8,329 bases of DNA, taken from the NCBI GenBank assembly GCA_020056155.1, contig JAGVII010000484.1, positions 1-8,329 of the forward strand, written 5' to 3'. This stretch comes from Afipia sp. (lineage in GTDB: Bacteria; Pseudomonadota; Alphaproteobacteria; Rhizobiales; Xanthobacteraceae). The notes below the pieces were generated by a model that had not been told where the DNA came from, made no database searches, and worked only from the letters and a program-made list of their open reading frames with translations. The position numbers and the translations under genes are program-made. Below, piece by piece: positions 5,519 through 8,329 of the stretch; the stretch's first letter is position 1, and every line of letters starts with the position of its first letter.

Positions 5519-7593
5519 CCGATCACCAGCTTTTTTGCGTTCTCAACATACCATTCGTAGTTCAGATTGGAAAAATCGAACCGTGACGCCTCGTTGCATT
5601 CCGCCACGAGATAGCCCGCCTCGATGCCCATTTCGCGCGTCTCGTACTTGGACTTATTTTTGGTGTGAATGCGCTCGTCATGCGCGCCGGGCGCGATCTG
5701 CCCCATCACCGTGTCGTACTCGAACTGCGACACGCCGTTTTTGCGCTTGTACGTACCCGGCTCGCCAGTCGGCGGCGAAATCTTACGCATCGCTCCGCCA
5801 TTGTGCGCGACATAGTAGCGGGTGATTCGCTGCGTCTCCTGGTCGCCGATCATCAGTTTTGACGAACGATCGACCTTGGCGCGACACATAAAATCGAACG
5901 GGTCGGAATGGCCATATACGAACCGCTCAATGTCCGCACCTTCGACCATGTGCGCGACCGCAGCCTTGGTCACGACGACCGCGGAAAAATCCTTATGCCA
6001 TGCCGGCGGCTGCGCGTTCGATATGTCATCGGGGAAATTGGCCGGATACCAATACGCACCCTTTAGCTTCACCTCGCCGCTTTCGGCCTGCGCGATGTAG
6101 TTGTTGACGTCGCGGATCCACATGCGCGAATAGCGCACCTCCTCCAACGTCAGGCGCGTCATCGCTTCCCACGATTTATAGACGCGCTGCGCGTAGGAAA
6201 TCAGCGACGGGTGGACGCAAAACGTGATGCCGTCCGTGTTAATCTGAATAATGCGCAGCGTCGGCACGTCCAGCAGCATCTCGGCAAGCATACATAGCAT
6301 CAACTGCCCGTTGATGGTGATTTGCATGGTAAAGCGCGGGTCATAAAACACCGAGAACTTGTTGTTCGAATTGCCATAGGTGCCGTTGCTGGCCAGCTTC
6401 ATGGAATTGGCCTCGGGGCATTTCTTGCCCTTCTTTGCCTGCCATTCCTTGCGCTCCTGCGGCAGCCGCGAATACTCCTCGACGAACCGCTGTCCAAGAT
6501 GCTCCGGCGCCAGATTGTTCACGATGGCGATATTCGGATAGAGCGACGCCACGTCAATGTCGACGATCGCTGAGTCCGCCGTCGTCTCGAACCGCTGCGC
6601 GCTCACCGAGCCATGAATGCCACCCGTGCCGAAATGGAAATCGATGCCGCCGACGTGCGCGTGAACGCCGGTAAAGACGCCCTTGGTGCGAATTGTGACA
6701 GGTTGCGTCGATTGCTTCCCGACCTTGATGGAAAAGGTTTCGTCTCTGCCCGTGCCTGAGATTTCGTCGGCGCTCAACGTCTGCGTCCGCATCCAGGTCA
6801 GAATGCGGTTGAATTCCGGGTTCTTGAATTGGACGAGCGGGAAAATGATTTCATTGAGACGGATACGATCGCGAACAGTCTGTCGCGGCTGCCGCGTGCC
6901 AGTGTCGCGCGAGTAGCAGAGTTCGTCGCCAAGTCGCTGTTCGAGCAGCTTCGCGCCGATCTTGGTGTCGTTGAAGTTGAGCACGTCGCCTTTTAGCGTG
7001 TCGGAGAGCTGCAAACGGAAATTGATCGCATCCATGCTAAAATGCGCGAACTTGCGCGTCTCTCGAACGTCGTGCTTGTTGTACGGGATCAGAACATCGA
7101 CCACGTCGCGATGTTCGGCAATCGGCACACCGAACGGCAATGGACATTCCAGCACCGACTCGGAGTGCATGGTGATTTGCAGCGCCTTTAACGATGTGGA
7201 CTTGGCGCGGTTATCCATGTGATGAATCTTGAACAGATCGATTTGCGGGGCGAATCTATCGCTCTCCCAAATCTGATGACCGAACCGACTACCTCCAAAA
7301 CTCGAATTGATGATCGACATGGCGTGGTCGTAGATGTCCTCGACCGCCATGTGCTGATTGTTGTAAAATTCGTGGATCACGACGTAGTCAAAACCGAGGT
7401 TATTAAACCCAACCATCGGTGTCTGCGTCATTTGCCAGTACGCAAACCACTGAAACAACGAGTGTCGGTCGTCGCGAAAATGCGAAACTTCGAACGTCAT
7501 GTCGAGTTCGGAATGCAACCCCATCACGTTCATGGTGAACACGTTGGGCAGAGTTTCAATGTCGTAGCAGATGGCGTGTTCGAGACTTAGCAT
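5515..7593 (-). CDS. Phage family B DNA polymerase with 3'-5' exonuclease
   Basis: A 692-residue replicative polymerase. The N-terminal proofreading exonuclease shows ExoI Asp11/Glu13 in YDIETLPN, ExoII in VGFNNLGFDY with Asp69, and ExoIII YNKHD with Tyr171 and Asp175. The polymerase part shows motif A DVASLYPNIA (Asp347), motif B KLASNGTYGNSNNKF (Lys399) and motif C QINTDGITF (Asp454). Motif C is NTDG instead of the usual DTDS, so the first acidic residue is Asn452. Only about 52 residues separate motif A from motif B, so the fingers are compact. I see no long insertions of the phi29 TPR type, so protein priming is not suggested, though I cannot exclude it. All catalytic sets are intact. The start overlaps the upstream SLOG gene by 7 nt. 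It should replicate the element genome in the cytoplasm, probably with host helicase and primase or with genes outside the window. Confidence 0.95.
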   Translation of the reverse strand: MLSLEHAICYDIETLPNVFTMNVMGLHSELDMTFEVSHFRDDRHSLFQWFAYWQMTQTPMVGFNNLGFDYVVIHEFYNNQHMAVEDIYDHAMSIINSSFGGSRFGHQIWESDRFAPQIDLFKIHHMDNRAKSTSLKALQITMHSESVLECPLPFGVPIAEHRDVVDVLIPYNKHDVRETRKFAHFSMDAINFRLQLSDTLKGDVLNFNDTKIGAKLLEQRLGDELCYSRDTGTRQPRQTVRDRIRLNEIIFPLVQFKNPEFNRILTWMRTQTLSADEISGTGRDETFSIKVGKQSTQPVTIRTKGVFTGVHAHVGGIDFHFGTGGIHGSVSAQRFETTADSAIVDIDVASLYPNIAIVNNLAPEHLGQRFVEEYSRLPQERKEWQAKKGKKCPEANSMKLASNGTYGNSNNKFSVFYDPRFTMQITINGQLMLCMLAEMLLDVPTLRIIQINTDGITFCVHPSLISYAQRVYKSWEAMTRLTLEEVRYSRMWIRDVNNYIAQAESGEVKLKGAYWYPANFPDDISNAQPPAWHKDFSAVVVTKAAVAHMVEGADIERFVYGHSDPFDFMCRAKVDRSSKLMIGDQETQRITRYYVAHNGGAMRKISPPTGEPGTYKRKNGVSQFEYDTVMGQIAPGAHDERIHTKNKSKYETREMGIEAGYLVAECNEASRFDFSNLNYEWYVENAKKLVIG

Positions 7594-8000
7594 AAGCGCA
7601 CCGAGCCATCGGGAAACACGATCGAGACGGTCTTGCGGGTTTTCACTGCATATCGAATCGTTGACCAGGTGCCAGAGCGCAGTTGCTCCTCGACCTCGCC
7701 GGGAGTCGCAATCATTTGTTCGGTGCTGCGGACAATTTCCTTGTTGCGGTCAAGATAGCCTAGCGGCGGTCGCCGCTGGTCAGCCGGAAAGAACGCGCGC
7801 TTGCTGTCGTTCGTCGGCGGATGGCAAATGATACGAAAACCTGCCTTCCGCGCAAGATATGCCGCTTGCGCGTCAGCGCCGATGCAGTCACCCTCGTGGA
7901 ATTCGCCATTCGCTTGGCGGCGAGCGCACAGCAGTTCCCACACAGTATGATACTGCTGCGGCGTCATTCCGCGCTGTGTGCCTGTGAAGCCGATTCTCAT
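7587..8000 (-). CDS. SLOG-like (DprA/LOG, DUF2493-like) nucleotide-binding protein
   Basis: A 137-residue protein with a Rossmann-like fold. It starts MRIGFTGTQRGMTPQQ (first strand and glycine loop), continues with HEGDCIGADAQAAYLARKAG (residues 35-54, matching the H-G-x-x-x-G-A-D signature), FRIICHPPTND, GYLDRNKEIVRSTEQMIATP and ends with RSGTWSTIRYAVKTRKTVSIVFPDG, where the glycine/threonine loop probably contacts a phosphate. This is the SLOG superfamily pattern, whose members bind nucleotides, nucleotide-derived ligands or DNA. The exact ligand and role in phages are unknown. The start at 8000 is chosen because the domain begins there and AAGGTGG lies just upstream; the frame stays open to 8177 but that part has no domain-like sequence. 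It overlaps the polymerase start by 7 nt, so it probably serves DNA metabolism or nucleotide sensing during replication. Confidence 0.8.
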   Translation of the reverse strand: MRIGFTGTQRGMTPQQYHTVWELLCARRQANGEFHEGDCIGADAQAAYLARKAGFRIICHPPTNDSKRAFFPADQRRPPLGYLDRNKEIVRSTEQMIATPGEVEEQLRSGTWSTIRYAVKTRKTVSIVFPDGSVRLC

Positions 8001-8258
8001 TGCCCACCTTGGAAAATTGCGGACGTGCGGCAAGGGAAAGGACCAACAAACCCCGCCGCACGCCGCCTTGCCGTCTCTCCGAGCTGTCACGCCCATATTT
8101 GCGAGGGTTTCGACGGCGGGGACGTATGCCGTTCGCAGCCGGTTTTCCTTCCGGGTCCAAGGGGATCCGCACCCCACAGGACATTAGTCGCATTTGCGCG
8201 GCGGACTAACAGGACGAACGGCGCGGGTACGCACAACCAGGCCCGCGCCGTGTTCGAA
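8001..8258. other. 258-base spacer upstream of the SLOG gene
   Basis: This spacer separates the proline-rich gene end from the SLOG-polymerase operon. It contains the hairpin at 8218-8251 and a small inverted repeat, TTAGTC (8184-8189) with GACTAA (8204-8209), that could be an operator half-pair. Two minus-strand frames are open across part of it, but neither has a ribosome site or a recognisable protein. I could not find a convincing -35/-10 pair by eye, though a promoter for the polymerase operon would be expected here. Confidence 0.4.
8218..8251 (-). terminator. GC-rich hairpin just after the proline-rich gene
   Basis: ACGGCGCGGG (8218-8227) and CCCGCGCCGT (8242-8251) are perfect 10-base reverse complements around a 14-base loop. 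On the minus strand the stem begins 7 bases after the TAA of the gene at the right edge. The position fits a terminator or transcript-end hairpin separating that gene from the polymerase operon. There is no T-run after it, so a Rho-independent terminator is not proven. Confidence 0.5.
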
Positions 8259-8329
8259 TTATTGAGGCGTCGGGAACGCCGGCAGCATGCCCGGTACGGG
8301 CGGCGCAGGTGGCATCGGCGGTGCCGGAG
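8259..8329 (-). CDS. Proline-rich C-terminus of a phage protein (partial)
   Basis: The minus strand is open from the window edge to a TAA at 8259-8261, giving 22 residues that end PVPGMLPAFPTPQ. Proline, Ala and Met in a PAPPMPPAPP-like run suggest a flexible tail. The gene runs in the same direction as the operon and is followed by a hairpin, which supports it being a real gene end. Given its place upstream of a polymerase it may belong to the replication module, but nothing in this tail identifies the family. Confidence 0.6.
   Translation of the reverse strand, partial: PAPPMPPAPPVPGMLPAFPTPQ

Noticed and set aside
3240..8000. Full CtrA boxes (TTAA-N7-TTAA) in the element
   Set aside because: The TTAA occurrences I checked by eye lacked a second TTAA seven bases away; only half-sites such as GTTAAC at 5062 were found.
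8001..8177. N-terminal extension of the SLOG gene to 8177
   Set aside because: The domain starts at the Met at 8000, which has AAGGTGG upstream; the extension has no domain-like or conserved-looking sequence.
7888..8184. Minus-strand open frame beginning MSCGVRIPLDPEG upstream of and overlapping the SLOG gene
   Set aside because: It overlaps the SLOG domain by more than 100 bases, has no ribosome site and becomes Arg-rich as GC-rich shadow frames do. No domain is recognisable.
1..8329. CRISPR array or tandem repeat
   Set aside because: No regularly spaced repeats were seen on either strand.

Overview
The window is alphaproteobacterial DNA, most likely from Bradyrhizobium or a close relative in the Nitrobacteraceae. 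The evidence is high GC, a CGTCATTGCGAGC-type palindromic repeat that is abundant in those genomes, a Val tRNA remnant, and rhizobial-type protein families. It crosses the left boundary of an integrated prophage or phage-like element.

Bases 1 to about 1962 look like ordinary host chromosome: the 3' end of an unrecognised gene (+), a palindromic intergenic repeat, a YciI-family protein (-) and an acyltransferase-3 membrane protein (-). At 1963-2011 lies the 3' part of a tRNA-Val(UAC) gene on the minus strand, running from the anticodon stem to the encoded CCA. The 5' part is missing and an integrase gene stops 17 bases away. This is the attachment core displaced by integration, so the intact tRNA-Val should lie at the far end of the element, beyond the window.

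Everything from about 2012 to the right edge is element DNA, with all genes on the minus strand and very tightly packed. In transcription order (right to left) they are: the proline-rich end of a partial gene, a SLOG-like nucleotide-binding protein, a family B DNA polymerase with proofreading exonuclease, a VRR-NUC nuclease, a CtrA-type response regulator, a secreted RlpA-like protein, an MmcB-like nuclease, an excisionase-like protein, and a tyrosine integrase. From the SLOG gene to the integrase, neighbours overlap by 1 to 238 nt or are 2 nt apart, except a 35-nt gap before ctrA. That gap carries a possible promoter.

The most striking gene is the phage-borne CtrA. Its DNA-binding domain is nearly the same as that of the host master cell-cycle regulator and the phospho-acceptor Asp51 is kept. 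Both receiver switch positions are altered, three residues are missing from the loop after Asp51, and a 43-residue tail replaces the usual C-terminal degron region. A plausible reading is that the element carries a deregulated CtrA to hold the host cell cycle, and perhaps host replication initiation, while its own polymerase works. The downstream RlpA-like gene may act on the septal wall. A second notable feature is a 238-nt dual-coding overlap between the excisionase-like and integrase genes.
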